The notes under the pieces: model-generated
Told to the model about the DNA's origin: nothing
The model's database searches: none
Seen by the model: the letters and a program-made list of their open reading frames with translations, nothing else
Part shown: positions 1 to 11,019 of the stretch, in pieces
How the letters are laid out: the number at the start of each line of letters is the position of its first letter
How positions within the stretch are numbered: the first letter of the stretch is position 1
Position numbers and translations under genes: made by a program
Source of the DNA: Psococerastis gibbosa
Lineage: Eukaryota; Arthropoda; Insecta; Psocodea; Psocidae
Assembly: GCA_963971405.1 (NCBI GenBank)
Contig: OZ020489.1
Span: forward strand, 41,804,510-41,868,509
Reading direction: 5' to 3'
DNA length: 64,000 bases

Positions 1-847
1 GAGAGAATCAATGGTCATTCGACAAAATTCTTAAAAAATAAAATAAAAACAAATTTCCCTAAAATCCCACAGAAAAACCTCAAAAATTGTTGACCCCGGA
101 AATTTTTCGGAATAAAATTATTTCCCACGGAATTCCGAGGTAAACCACGGAATGTGGCAGCCCTGGTTGCAGCTGCCATATTGTTGATTTTGATTTTTTT
201 TTTTACATCTTGGTGTCGCCTATAAGTTTCATATGGGTAACGGCCCTCTCCATAATAGACCTTACGGGACAGCCCCGGGATGCCCTAGCCGGTCAATGGA
301 ATGGGCGCCTTAGTAAAAACAATAGAGTTCTTGCGCAGGTAAATCAAAGATGGCGGGCTGTCGGAAAGGGAGGGGGTACCCCTGATTCTCGGACATGACC
401 CCCTCATTTTAACATGGAGTGTATAGGCCAGGGGCATTGAACTATATATATATATACACTGGAAACACACCTGGAGCGCTAGGGATGTCGGCATCGGACA
501 AAACCTGATATCTTGGATATTATGGCAGAAGCGTTCCATGCCATATTCACATACGTGTGAATTTTATGTTTTTCAATAATTCTTTTAATACGATTTATTG
601 ACATTTTCTGCTTTTGTAATATTTTTTTATGTATTATAGAACAATATTCTATGGTCACACACCGGCATTTATGAAGATTTATTAATATTTAGCTAGGAAT
701 ATGTTACTAAGAAAAATTGTGTCAAGCAGCAATTTAACAAAATATAGCCAAACTATTTAGTCCAATCTAACCATGTTCGTCTATTTAATTGCATTGGGAC
801 TAAATTTGAAGTGTTCAACTTGCTAAATTTAGGCTCCTACCTATACC

Positions 848-1003
848 AGGAGTAGATCCAGCCCATTGGGGGGGGGGGGGTAATGTGGCTCAAAATATAA
901 TAAACATGTGTAGTATCCTTTACATTATAACGTAATAAGTTAGGCAACCTACAACAGGCTAGCTTATAAGATTTTGGGGGCAGCTCCCCCCTTCATCTGT
1001 CCT
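848..1003. mobile_element. Degenerate hAT-type nonautonomous element
   Basis: Ends read CAGGAGTAGATCCAGCC and, on the right, CATCTGTCCTG, an imperfect inverted pair resembling the better preserved copies at 1114 and 8103. A 12-G run follows the left end. No matching flanking duplication is visible, so family membership rests on end similarity only. Confidence 0.4.
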
Positions 1004-1105
1004 GGACTACACGTCAACTAGAATAAGCAGAATATAAAAAGAATAAGTAGTCACTCTGGCTAGACCCCATAGACGGATACAGGGAGGCAGGTTCCCCCCC
1101 CCCGG

Positions 1106-1284
1106 ATCCACCCCATGGACGGAGACAGGGGGCGGATATCCCCCCCCAAAAAAAAAATCAGTAAATCTATTTTATAAGTTAATTTTTATAACGCTCTGAT
1201 TTAATCGATACTACATAGGGTTTTCCTATTTTGACCCACAGCTACCCCCCCCCCCCATGAGCTGGATCCGTCCCAGATCCACCC
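1106..1284. mobile_element. hAT-type MITE with 8-bp target duplication ATCCACCC
   Basis: The element (1114-1276) starts CATGGACGGAGACAGG and ends GCTGGATCCGTCCCAG, imperfect inverted ends. It is flanked by perfect 8-bp direct repeats ATCCACCC at 1106-1113 and 1277-1284. An 8-bp duplication with CA...TG-type ends is the hAT superfamily signature. C runs and A runs lie next to the ends. The core (TCTGATTTAATCGATACTACAT) resembles that of the copy at 8103. Confidence 0.8.
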
Positions 1285-1615
1285 ACAACGGCGTTCGAAT
1301 TTTTAAATCTCATAGCCTACTTATTATGCTTACTCGATGTGAATATTCTGTGTGCTATCATCGATGAAAAATATTGCAGTGTAGTAGGCCAATGCTGTTG
1401 ATTTGGGGATGTCAATATCAATAAGCCTAATAATTTCTAGACATTTTGCAGTACGTGTGATTTGCAAGAAAGCCACGAAATTCGCCCAAATGGGAATAGG
1501 CCTACTTAGGCTGCTGGAATTATCAGCTTCCTAAAATAATTTTAAACTTGACTAACTAAAAAATGCCTTGAGGTTGAAACAATAATAATAATAATAATTA
1601 GAATTAAAATTATAC

Positions 1616-1956
1616 AGGACAATCAAGGCCGTAGCCAGGATTTTTTTGGGGCGCCGGGGGGGGGGGGGTTAAAATTTCATTGGGTATTACATGCTGGTTT
1701 TTCTGTTTCCTCTCAAAATCCGATTCTATCTAGTATCAAGCCATTTCATTTCGGGGCAAGGACGGTTTCAGAAAACGTTTTCGGGGGGGGGGGCGGTGGC
1801 CCAAAAAATATCGCGTTTCCCTTACTTGAGTAATAATTTCTCTTAATTTCCTTCAAAAGTCCATTCTAACTAGAATAATGCTATTTCTCTCGAGGGGGGG
1901 GGGCGACCGCCCCCGCCCCTCGAGGATCCCCCCTTGGCTACGGCCTTGAGGATAAT
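1616..1956. mobile_element. hAT-type MITE, GGCCGTAGCC family
   Basis: Element 1624-1948 has inverted ends CAAGGCCGTAGCCAGG and CCTTGGCTACGGCCTTG. Flanks AGGACAAT (1616-1623) and AGGATAAT (1949-1956) match at 7 of 8 bases, a decayed hAT-type duplication. Long G runs lie near both ends and in the middle. The core line TCTCAAAATCCGATTCTATC recurs in the copies at 3587 and 50015. Confidence 0.75.
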
Positions 1957-3418
1957 TGAAAGTGTGCGATTTGTGAACATAATGATTAAGAAAACTGAAA
2001 TAAACCCATAAATGTTGCATCAACTAATGACCAAACCATGCGAACACTTACTTGTGAAAAGTAATATTTTCCCCCGTTTCTCGACATATCTTGAACCTAT
2101 TAGTGCATTTATAAGCAGAGCAAGATATGACCATTATGTCAAACCAAAGAAAAACTCAATAAATGGGTAAATAGATTAAATAACAGGCAATGAAATACGT
2201 CTAAATCGCATTGAACGCAATGGAGTCAACCGCTTCTTGCCATAATACCCCTTTTGTCACGTGACCAAAAGTGAAGACATTTGTTCAGCGTTGGCTAGGT
2301 GCCGTGGTAGTAATCCATGTATATCAATGGCCAGGGGCGTTTAACTTCAATGGAGGTTTTCGTTATACGCGGGAACTGTTCTGATTGGCCCTGATCCAAA
2401 TGCACGATAGCCAACCGTGAAATTGTAATTTTTTTTAATTATATGTTGGTAGAACCTGTTTGTTATTTAATACAACCATCCCGTGGCTGCAGACTCTTGT
2501 CAACATGGCGGCTAGTGTAGCTCCTATAAGCTAAGTACAGGGTTGAGACCGAGTCAGATGTCCGTTCTGCAATGTGTAAAACTTCGACATATTTTACGTT
2601 GGTAATTATCTCTAATATTTGGCTTATGGTTAAGGGGTGCCCCGTAAGGGTTACTATGCCTCCCGCCGACCACTGTTCTAGTTAATATATTTATTATTTC
2701 TGTGTATATATTATGTTGTTCTGTGGTATAGGCTTTCCAATGAAATTTATTTTATTTTAAGAAATTTTCGCTTTTAAACGGCAAATTAGTGCTATTTATA
2801 TGTTCCTTCCATGGAGCTAATAAAACTAACTATGGAGCCACCATGTCGTATTTCGGCTGTGCTGGAGGACTGAAGACACGACCACGCCCCCTCATAGGTG
2901 CATTTTGGCGGGCAATTCAAATTTAATAGTTTTATTATATGTTTTCTTTATAGTTTTCTTTGTTGTTTCATATATAATTATATTTATTGTTTACATTTAT
3001 TATATATATTGTTTAAAATTTAAATTAAAAGTACTGAAAGATCTGCATTAAAAAAATTTATTTTTATCTAAAAGTAGGGAAAACTTTGCTAAAAATATTG
3101 TTTAAAATGTAAATTAAAAGTACTCCAAGTTCTGCATAAAAATATTGCTGGTTAGTGGGCATGATTTTCCGTTCTAAATAATCTTTAAATAATCAAATAA
3201 AAAATAAAATGTTAACATGGTATCAAATGGCAAAAGGCTCAATCTGGTCCTATACTACGGAAATAGCCGAAGTCAAGCGGCTTCAACCCGAATGTTTACG
3301 ATGAGTCTATAGTTTTACTATGTCTATGGTTCCTTCAATACTTGCGCGGGTACTGACAAAAAATTACGGCAAAGTAGCTGCATATAATTGTCGAAAAATA
3401 TTATTTACTTATTTTTTT

Positions 3419-3535
3419 AACGTAATTTATTATTGAATTAATGGTCATCGGGCAATACAGGTTTACATTTAAAAAAATATTTCCGGGGGGGGGGGGGTCC
3501 GGACCCCATGGACCACCCACCTGGGCACGGCCATG
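3419..3535 (+). repeat. Dispersed repeat, copy 1 of 2
   Basis: Contains ACGTAATTTATTATTGAATT, a G run and GGACCCCATGGACCACC. A second copy lies at 3890-4010 in the same orientation, on the far side of the hAT element at 3587. Confidence 0.6.
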
Positions 3536-3578
3536 GCCACTGGAAAGCAACGACGATATATATTAATATACATTATTG

Positions 3579-3765
3579 ATCCCAATCAAGGCCGTAGCCA
3601 GGATTTTTCGGGGGGGGGGGGGGTTCAGAAATTTAATTGGATATTACATTGTAGTTTATATTTTTCCTCTCAAAATCCGATTCTATTTAGTATCAAGCCA
3701 ATTCATCACGGGGGGGGGGGGGGGGAGAGGTTGAACTCCCCCTTGGCTACGGCCATGATCTCAAT
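3579..3765. mobile_element. hAT-type MITE, GGCCGTAGCC family
   Basis: Element 3587-3757 begins CAAGGCCGTAGCCAGG and ends CCTTGGCTACGGCCATG. Flanks ATCCCAAT (3579-3586) and ATCTCAAT (3758-3765) match at 7 of 8 bases. G runs of about 14 and 17 bases lie just inside the two ends. It is a shorter version of the copy at 1624. Confidence 0.78.
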
Positions 3766-3889
3766 CGACTGTCCGATTGGATCTGGAAAATCTTTTGTTG
3801 GCCCAGTAGGATCCACTAAATGTTTTGAACATATATACAAGGCTGTTCCCAGGTTATGACTTCGGGGGGGGGGGTCCAAACATTTTTTT

Positions 3890-4010
3890 ACGTAATTTAT
3901 TAATGAATTAATGGATAAATTCTTCAAACCATACAGGTTTACCTGCAGAAATTTATTTCTGGGGGGGGGGGGTGCGGACCCCATGGACCACCTCCTGGGC
4001 AAGGCCATGC
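3890..4010 (+). repeat. Dispersed repeat, copy 2 of 2
   Basis: Direct repeat of 3419-3535: same ACGTAATTTATTAATGAATT start, ATACAGGTTTACCTG middle, G run and GGACCCCATGGACCACC end. Confidence 0.6.
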
Positions 4011-4610
4011 ATATATATGTGTATTTTGTAACTTTAAATATTGTGGACTTCGTTCTGCCACAATGATGCAACCTCCACTTGCATTTCTTAATTTTTTCCA
4101 GTGGCTTGGGGAACGATATAATTCGGACCTCTCTCATATGTGTTCTGTCCTGGTGTAGGCTATCACTATTACACAAGCCATAGCAGCAATGCTTGACCAT
4201 AACGCTAGAAATATGAAAAATAACAACTTAAAACTGTAAAAATCAATAGCGCTCAATGCATTTCATAGCCACCAATGGCCGAACAGCTGATTTTGTTTAC
4301 ATTATTTTCGCAATCACGCATGCGTTGTTAGCTTCGCTCTCTTACTGTGACATCACTACGCAAGAACTCCATTAACAAGTGTTCCTACGTCATACACAGG
4401 TCATATTTGTTTACCATTACCACTTTACCGATTCGAGTTCTGTTCCGAATTTTATTCTGTGCAATAAAAAATTCAATTACTATTGAAATAGTCATCTAAT
4501 AGTTTAAATATTGTCGACTTGCTGTTACTCCATGTACAATACTGTATTTTAACTGAAAACACTTCCTAAGCTCATTGTCATAATCTATTTCCCTGCATTC
4601 TCAATCCGCA

Positions 4611-4969
4611 ATGGATATTCTCCAATATCTGTCACATCTGTTTTCCCAGTGGTTTTTCCTCGATCATGCACTCCAACTTGTTGGTCTCAGCTCAGTGCTC
4701 GCACTCTTCCTGATCTATTTCCTACGAGGCAAGAAGCCCAAGCTCGAGCCTCTTTCATGGGAGGAGGAAGAGGAAATAATTGCCAACTTTCAGCCGGAAG
4801 ATTTGGTGCCAGACTCGGCGGTGTCACCCAAGCGAAAGGTTGTGCAGTCACGATCGGGCCTATATGTCACTGTGGATGGGCAAAATTGTCTGAATCTGGC
4901 GACACATAACTACCTTGGCTATGTTGAGGATGATGATGTCATACAACGGGCTGCAGATAGTATTTCCCA
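4611..4969 (+). CDS. SPTLC1: SPTLC1 exon 1
   Basis: Encodes residues 1-119 plus two bases of codon 120: membrane helix and start of the catalytic-fold domain ([11 protein letters not shown]). Donor CCCA|GTAAGT, phase 2. Confidence 0.95.
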
Positions 4970-7900
4970 GTAAGTAGATACTTACATTTTTCATCGCTTT
5001 TGTAAAGGAAAATACATTATCTTATCGACCCAGTAGATAAGATAATGTACCTATTTTCCTTTACCATAGACTGTTATGATTAAGTAGACTACAGTAGTAC
5101 AAACTATTTATATACATTTAACTGCCGTATATGATTGTAATGAGGGAATCCATTTGAGCAACCCTGTGTTGTACCCACATTAGTGAGAAATATCTGCTGT
5201 AAGCCTATTCCTTCCGTGGGAGTTCTTAAGCATTACATTTTATTATTCACGGTGTGCACTGTGACTGGAGGTTGGTAGATCCCAGCCAAGGCAGATCTGA
5301 TGAACAACGTGGTGAAAACATTTCAAACATCCATCATAAAATGTAACATAGTTTTGGCATGAATAAGGTGTGATGACCCATCTTGCCTTCTTCCACTTTT
5401 GTCTGTTAGACATTAATTATGTGGTAGCCGGGACATCGCAGTTGCAGTGTTCCGAATCGCCACAGGACTACCTCCAGAACCACCTCCTCAGAATATCGCT
5501 GGTTCATCCGAACTCTTCTGCTTCCAAGGGAAAGGAAACGCCGATCATCTATTCAGTTGCAATGGCAAAGAGGTAGAATCCCGAACTACGGCACAGGAGG
5601 AATGGCCCAGCTCTATTATGCGGCACAGCGTCAAATGCCATTCAAGGACGGGCGTTGGCTGAAGAAGAAAAGAAGGAGATTAAACTGGAGCGAAAGCTTT
5701 AATACAGTCAGCATATTATAATATATACTATATTTCTTTTGTCAGATATGGAGTGGGATCTTGTGGGCCTCGTGGTTTTTATGGTACTGCAGACGTCCAT
5801 CTGCAGCTAGAGCAAGAGCTCGCGGCGTTTTTTGGTGTAGAGGAGGCCTGTGTCTACTCTTATGGCTTTTCTACTGCGGCCAGCGCCATCCCCGCATATT
5901 GCAAGAGCCGGGATGTCATATTCGCAGATGAATATGTTAATTTTGCCATTCAGAAAGGATTTGATGCTTCCAGGTAAGTTTCAGCCAGTATAGTAGGTCA
6001 TGCCATCATTCATTAGGTTAGGTTAGGAAGACATAAATTTGAAGTTGAATTTGAGAGCCATCCACCGCGCTGTCACACACCGAATACCACTAATTGGGAC
6101 CTTCTATAGATTAGTGTATTCAGAGTGGACTTATGAGAGGGGAATTATCTATAAGCTTATAGGGTGGTACCAGATACCTAATATTATATTAATACACTTA
6201 ACATTAATACCTCATAATAACTTAGGGGCAACTTAAGCACTTAAGGGACAAGGGACAACATAATGAATTGGGGGGGGGGGGCAACTTAGTTACATAAGGG
6301 CTACATGATAAGGTACTTACTCATACATCCATAGGAGGTTACTCCTACTTGCACCGTGTATCAACTCACATGGTAAATCAGTTCTGTCTCCGTAGTTCTC
6401 ACTCTGGACTCTATAGACTCTCTATACTCTCCAAACTCTCATTCTTTGAACCCAAGGTTCGTGATTTATACATTATGGCTATGGACATAAGTGACGACCG
6501 ATATAACATTTACACAACAGAGGTCTAGGCCAAGAAGAGCGTATGCACTTGTGTTATGCCTAGGGCGTAACACGCGCTACCTGCAATAAAGTCGATGTTG
6601 GCTAAAACATCCTCGCAAAATAGATTCGTACGTAAATTTATCCCAAAGTAACTTACTTTACTTTAACGGCACGAATCTTCAATTTCCATGTGTTACGGTC
6701 ATGTCTTGGCATCTTCTGGTGGCAAAGGCCCTGAGGTCCTCCCGAACTTTGGTTCTTGAGGACATCTTTAGTCGTCTTTGTGGTCTGGCGCCTGTCACCA
6801 TTAGTCATACACATGTTGTAGCTGGTCTCATTTTTCACTCCTCTTAGTGTGGCCCACACCATGCTAACCTCCGTTCCCTGACTTTTCGGTGATAGGTGCC
6901 ACCTGGACCTCCGCTCGAATATCTTCGTTCCTCGACCTCCTACTGTCCGTATTTGTAAGTCTTAACTCTCAAGGTATTGGTTGTCGATTTTAATTGATTT
7001 TATTTCCGAAATTAGAGGATATGGAAAAAACTACTACAATGTAATTGATTTTATTTATGTATTTTTCAGATCCAAAATAGTCTACTATAAACACAATGAC
7101 ATGGAAGACTTGGAGGATTTGTTGAAAAAGCAAGTGGAAACAGAAAAGGCGACTATGAGGCGGCCTCGACGCTTTCTCGTGGCAGAAGGCATCTACCAGC
7201 GCACGGGTGACCTCTGCCCCCTGCCAGAGCTTGTTGCGTTGCGCAGCAAGTACCAACTGCGCATGTTCCTGGATGAGGCGGTTTCATTTGGCACTGTTGG
7301 CGCGACAGGCCGCGGTGTTATGGAGCACTTCAATGTTCCCCTTGAGGAGGTACGTGAGTGGACCTACTGAGTAACCCTTAATCCTTCGAGGAGAGCTGGG
7401 ACATTCGAGCTCGCAAAAAATATTTTAGAATCCTGGGGCCACCTGCTACGTCTATTGAATAAATAAATATGTATTTGTATATATATTTCCCTTAAATTAT
7501 ACAATCAAGTAATCGACAATAAAGTAAAATCGTCAATGGCTGGCCATATGAGACTTGGCGGATGTCCCCTGAGAAGAAAAAATATATATTGCCCATTCGC
7601 ACCTGCATAGAACTCGAAGTCCGCTAATAATTGTGGCGTCAGCGTTGAATAAAAACCTCGTAAGTCGGGATTTAGACAATATCGGGTTACTGTGGAATAA
7701 GTAAGAAAAACTCGCAACTCACCGGCAGGTTGGCAGATAAAAATTCTATCTGGTCAGGAGCGCCCTCTAGCGGAAAAATAGGAAAACTCGTAAATGGGTG
7801 CTAAGTGGACGACATGCGAGTTTTTTTCGTCTCCTGTAAAATTTGGTTTTGACGACTTACGAGGTTGTCATTCTAAGCTGACGATGCGTGTTTTGCAACA

Positions 7901-9832
7901 GGTTGACCTGCGCATTGGCAGCTTGGAAGGGGCGTTCGGCTCCGTCGGCGGGTTCTGCGTGGGCTCCTCGTTCATCGTGGAGCACCAGCGGCTCAGCGGG
8001 CTGGGCTACTGCTTCTCGGCATCGCTTCCGCCGCTGCTGGCGGTCGCTGCCCTTTCCGCGCTCGATCATCTGCGCACCGACACTAAGAGGCTGGAGGTAG
8101 GTCAAGGACGGATACAGGGGAGGGGTGGGGGGGTAGCAGCCCCCCCCCCCCCCCAAAAAAAAAATTTGGTAAATCTATTGTAAATTGATTTATTACGCTC
8201 TGATTTAATCGATCCTACATATGTTTTTCCTATTGTGACCCACAACTACCCCCCACCCCCCAAAAAAAGAATGGGCTGGATCCGTCCCTGAGGTAGGTTA
8301 GGTGAAAAGGCCAGTGCCTGTGTGTGTAGGAGAGAAAAGGTTTTGGCAAATTAAAAAAGCTCTAAAGCACTAACTGCACTAGGTTGATTCAGTAATTGAA
8401 CAAAATTGTCATTGTTTTATTAATTTTGATCTTCCTCTGGTAAATCCTGTCGTAGAAATATTGTAGAGTACTCATTCTTTAAGATAAAATCGAACCCCCC
8501 CCCCCCCCCCCCTACACGTTTTCTTAACTAAGTCGAATTTCACTGGAAATATCCGTTGTGTAGCTATCGAATTGTATTTCTTAAAATAAATGCTGCTCTA
8601 CATTTTTATAAATTATATCATTACTCAGTTTTCGAACTCCACCAACCGTTTTTTGAATAAATCAAGTGTGATAATTGTGACCAATTTGTGTTATAGACAG
8701 AAACGTTTCACAGGCACGCATTATAACATATCAAAACGTAAGGGAGTATTTCTGCTAAGGGATGGCAATTTTTTTGACAACTTTTGATCGGTATTTGAGG
8801 AGATATTGGATGTTTACATATGAAGGGCATTTCTCTTAAGTAAGTAAGGTTTTGATCTTAAGAGACAATCGGAAGGGGAAAAACCTTATTAGTGTAAACA
8901 ACAAAATATCTCATGAAACATCAATCTTAGAGCTGTCAAAATATTAAGACAAACAGAAGGAATATTTCTGAGCATTTTGATACATGATGAGCCTATGTAC
9001 CTTTTTCTAACAGATATTGGCCAAAATGATTGAATTGGATTTGTACAAAACACGATTGGTGTGGTAGAACTATCCCTATTGCCGTTAGTGAAGGCAACAT
9101 GTCATGTATCAAAATGTAGAGGAGCATTTCTGCTGATTCAACGGCTGTTTTTGACTGCTCGGTGATCGATATTTCCTGAAAAAATGAACTTTGTGTAAAA
9201 AACGCGTAGTGGGGGTGCTCCGATTTATTGGTAAAGGTTAATGGCAATGGTGTTATACTATTTAACAAAGGGTTAGTTGGACTTACATTGTCTGTTGTGT
9301 TAATAGTCATTAGAGGCATGGACATCAGTCATCGAACAATTAGGGCGGAGCCTTTCCCCTGACAATGGGCTCCGCGCTAATTGTTCGATGACTATGAGAC
9401 CCATGCCTCTACTGAATATTAACGCAACAGGCAATGTAAGTCCAACTAACCCTCTGTTAAATAATACTCCGATTTGCTCTAAATCATTTCAATTCCCCTT
9501 TGCAGGACCTGCATCAAAACTGCAAAGCCGTACACTCTGCGTTCTCTTCTCTGCCAGGCCTCGTGATCGGCGGGGACCCCATCTCCCCCATCAAGATGCT
9601 GTACCTAGAGGAAAGTGCTGGCTACGGTCCTGATCTCTGCAAACTGAGTGACCTGGTCGAAGGCTGCTTCGCCCGTGGGCTCGCCATCTTGCCGCCCACC
9701 TGCCTGCCCTCTCTCGAGGTCGTGGCGCCTCGCGCACGTCTGCGTGTCGCCGTCTCTGCGTTGTTGGACGAGGAAAAAATAACGTTTGCCCAGCAGAGCC
9801 TATTATCAACCCTGACTGCGGCCAATTTATAA
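4611..9832 (+). CDS. SPTLC1: Serine palmitoyltransferase subunit 1 (five exons, complete)
   Basis: Exons 4611-4969, 5746-5973, 7070-7349, 7902-8096 and 9506-9832 join to 1389 nt, 462 aa plus stop; the human protein is 473 aa. SPTLC1 is the non-catalytic long-chain-base subunit of the ER-membrane enzyme that condenses L-serine with palmitoyl-CoA, the first step of sphingolipid synthesis. Residues about 19-41 form the N-terminal membrane helix ([18 protein letters not shown]). The alpha-oxoamine synthase fold follows: [25 protein letters not shown] (121-134), [13 protein letters not shown], then GGFC and [10 protein letters not shown]. As expected for this subunit, the region that carries the PLP lysine in SPTLC2 has none ([14 protein letters not shown]). 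Cys126 corresponds to human Cys133, mutated in hereditary sensory neuropathy. The start ATG has a reasonable context (GCAATGG) and begins just before the membrane helix. All junctions are GT-AG with consistent phases. Exon count is lower than in vertebrates. Confidence 0.96.
5000..5066. repeat. Short hairpin in SPTLC1 intron 1
   Basis: AAAGGAAAATACATTATCTT and its inverted partner AAGATAATGTACCTATTTTCC flank a loop of about 15 bases. This is a near-perfect stem of about 23 pairs, probably a tiny foldback element. Confidence 0.6.
5070..5745. other. SPTLC1 intron 1 remainder
   Basis: Two overlapping open frames of about 70 codons occur near 5370-5662 but match nothing I recognise and have no splice context compatible with the flanking exon phases. 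No function assigned. Confidence 0.4.
5746..5973 (+). CDS. SPTLC1: SPTLC1 exon 2
   Basis: Acceptor TTTTGTCAG|A. Encodes the strongly conserved [14 protein letters not shown] segment, IYSYGF-like [16 protein letters not shown] and [10 protein letters not shown]. Donor CCAG|GTAAGT, phase 2. Confidence 0.96.
6655..6945 (-). pseudogene. LINE reverse-transcriptase C-terminal relic
   Basis: Read on the minus strand, frames interrupted by stops give RLAWCGPH near the usual R-L-x-W-x-G-H-V motif of non-LTR retrotransposon C-termini, followed by basic sequence and RRCQDMT. Frameshifts and stops show that it is dead. It lies in SPTLC1 intron 2. Confidence 0.5.
7070..7349 (+). CDS. SPTLC1: SPTLC1 exon 3
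   Basis: Acceptor ATTTTTCAG|A. Encodes [48 protein letters not shown] and [12 protein letters not shown], the central aminotransferase-fold strands. Donor GAG|GTACGT, phase 0. Confidence 0.96.
7386..7445 (+). repeat. Dispersed GGGACATTCGAG repeat
   Basis: One of about eight scattered copies of a short repeat with core GGGACATTCGAGCGCGC followed by ATCCTGGGCCACCTGCTACG. Others start near 9903, 22040, 27370, 47450 and 61265, with an inverted piece at 10375. Confidence 0.55.
7902..8096 (+). CDS. SPTLC1: SPTLC1 exon 4
   Basis: Acceptor TTGCAACAG|G. Encodes [19 protein letters not shown] through [18 protein letters not shown] to TKRLE. The donor GAG|GTAGGT overlaps the left target duplication of the hAT element at 8103. 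Phase 0. Confidence 0.95.
8095..8298. mobile_element. hAT-type MITE inserted in the SPTLC1 exon 4 splice donor
   Basis: Element 8103-8290 (188 bp) has inverted ends CAAGGACGGATACAG and CTGGATCCGTCCCTG. It is flanked by perfect 8-bp duplications AGGTAGGT at 8095-8102 and 8291-8298. The left copy contains the last two exon bases and the GTAGGT donor, so insertion hit the splice site and copied it. C and A runs lie inside. The core TTACGCTCTGATTTAATCGA is shared with the element at 1114. Confidence 0.88.
9259..9473. mobile_element. Long palindromic foldback element next to SPTLC1 exon 5
   Basis: TATTTAACAAAGGGTTAGTT at the left pairs with AACTAACCCTCTGTTAAATA at the right, and pairing continues through CTTACATTG/CAATGTAAG to a central CGAACAATTAG/CTAATTGTTCG. 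Almost the whole 215 bp is one hairpin. ATAC occurs on both sides. It ends about 32 bases before the exon 5 acceptor. The central part matches a stretch of the SINE at 51000. Confidence 0.75.
9506..9832 (+). CDS. SPTLC1: SPTLC1 exon 5 (terminal)
   Basis: Acceptor CCCTTTGCAG|G. Encodes the C-terminal domain from [18 protein letters not shown] through [11 protein letters not shown] and [14 protein letters not shown] to the TAA stop at 9830-9832. The alignment with family members across the exon 4/5 join is gap-free in my reading. Confidence 0.95.
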   Translation, partial: DLHQNCKAVHSAFSSLPGLVIGGDPISPIKMLYLEESAGYGPDLCKLSDLVEGCFARGLAILPPTCLPSLEVVAPRARLRVAVSALLDEEKITFAQQSLLSTLTAANL

Positions 9833-9957
9833 GTTATTGATCACTGATGGCTACTATAAGCTTTTCAACCCCAGCTATTGTAGCTATTGCCAAATAGAGT
9901 CCTTTATAAGAGAGATGAGATATTCGAGTACGCCAAGAATTTGATTTGCATCCTGGG

Positions 9958-10310
9958 CCCACCTGCACCCTGATCATGGCGATTATAATACGGTATTTAT
10001 TTAATCCCCAGCAGCCTGATCATGGCGATTATAATATCGGTATTTATTTAATCCCCTGGTATTAAAAATGTAAACCAACAAAGTTTGAATAGCACTTTCC
10101 ATTATAAAATTATCTTGTTTACATTTTTAATACTAGCAGTCTGATCATGGCGATTATAATACCGGTATTTATTTAATCCCCTGGTATTAAAAATGTAAAC
10201 AAGATAATTTTATAATGGAAAGTGCTATTCAAAATTTGTTTGTTTACATTTTTGATACCTGGGGATTAAATAAATACCGGTATTATAATCGCCATGATCA
10301 GGCTGCTGAT
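9958..10310. repeat. Foldback repeat cluster, TGATCATGGCGATTATAATA family
   Basis: TGATCATGGCGATTATAATA occurs three times on the plus strand (9971, 10018, 10141) and once inverted near 10281-10300. Each is followed by CGGTATTTATTTAATCCCC and a block TAAAAATGTAAAC...GTGCTATTCAAA. The blocks form nested hairpins. A related cluster lies at 34775-35105. Confidence 0.7.
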
Positions 10311-11019
10311 GCCATGATCCCTATGACTGGCCATTGGAAAAAATGTGTCCCCAGGATTAAAAACATATTTTTTGCGCGCTGGAATGTCCCATCACTCCTA
10401 TATAGAACTCAAGGAATCCATAAATCCTATATATTGTACCTTACATGAGAAGTAATTCCTTTTAGCTCTGGCTGTAGAGAGATTTCGTAAAAGCCCCGAC
10501 CCCGTTTCGCGCGGTGGCGGTTTCCGTTTCCCTTATACTTGATAACATATTACAATATTGAAGAACACTAGTACATATCTCGCACAATCGTCGACCCCGC
10601 TTTTACCCTTAAAAACATTCTATGCTATTCTAGTCCCTAAATAGATCCTAGTGAGTGGGACAAGGGTTAAACGCAAACTAAGTGAAATGTTACTGACTAA
10701 ATCAGGACAGATGAATAAATATTATAGGCCAATTATGAGCACCAAAGTTTCGGGTTAATTGCTGCAGCCAATTAAAAATCGTCCTGAAGCAACATGACCA
10801 TAAAATCAAATGTGGATTTTGTTAGTATACAACCGAGAATGAATATATAAATTATGCAACATCACTAAAAGCAAACAGTAATGGTGAAGTATAGTAGGCT
10901 AGTTGTGCCCGCCAAAAAACATTTCTATTGATATTCTAACCCCCCTTTCTGCGCATTATTCAGTAGATTTGATGTGTTTTGGAACTGTTCTGTTAATATA
11001 GGGCAGTCTGGTTCCTCCT

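Larger units (their letters stand above)
1..4610. other. Intergenic region upstream of SPTLC1
   Basis: No credible coding exon is seen on either strand. The stretch is AT-rich and broken by runs of 9 to 17 G or C that sit inside short hAT-type elements (listed separately). The last 350 bases before the start codon at 4611 are free of recognisable repeats and are the likely promoter; no TATA box at a convincing distance was found. Confidence 0.6.

Noticed and set aside
3706..4200. 164-codon open frame on the minus strand
   Set aside because: Runs through G/C homopolymers of a hAT element and a dispersed repeat; proline runs come from C tracts.
4230..4400. CRE-like site (GTGACATCACTACG) as an SPTLC1 promoter element
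   Set aside because: One mismatch-bearing short match without supporting context.
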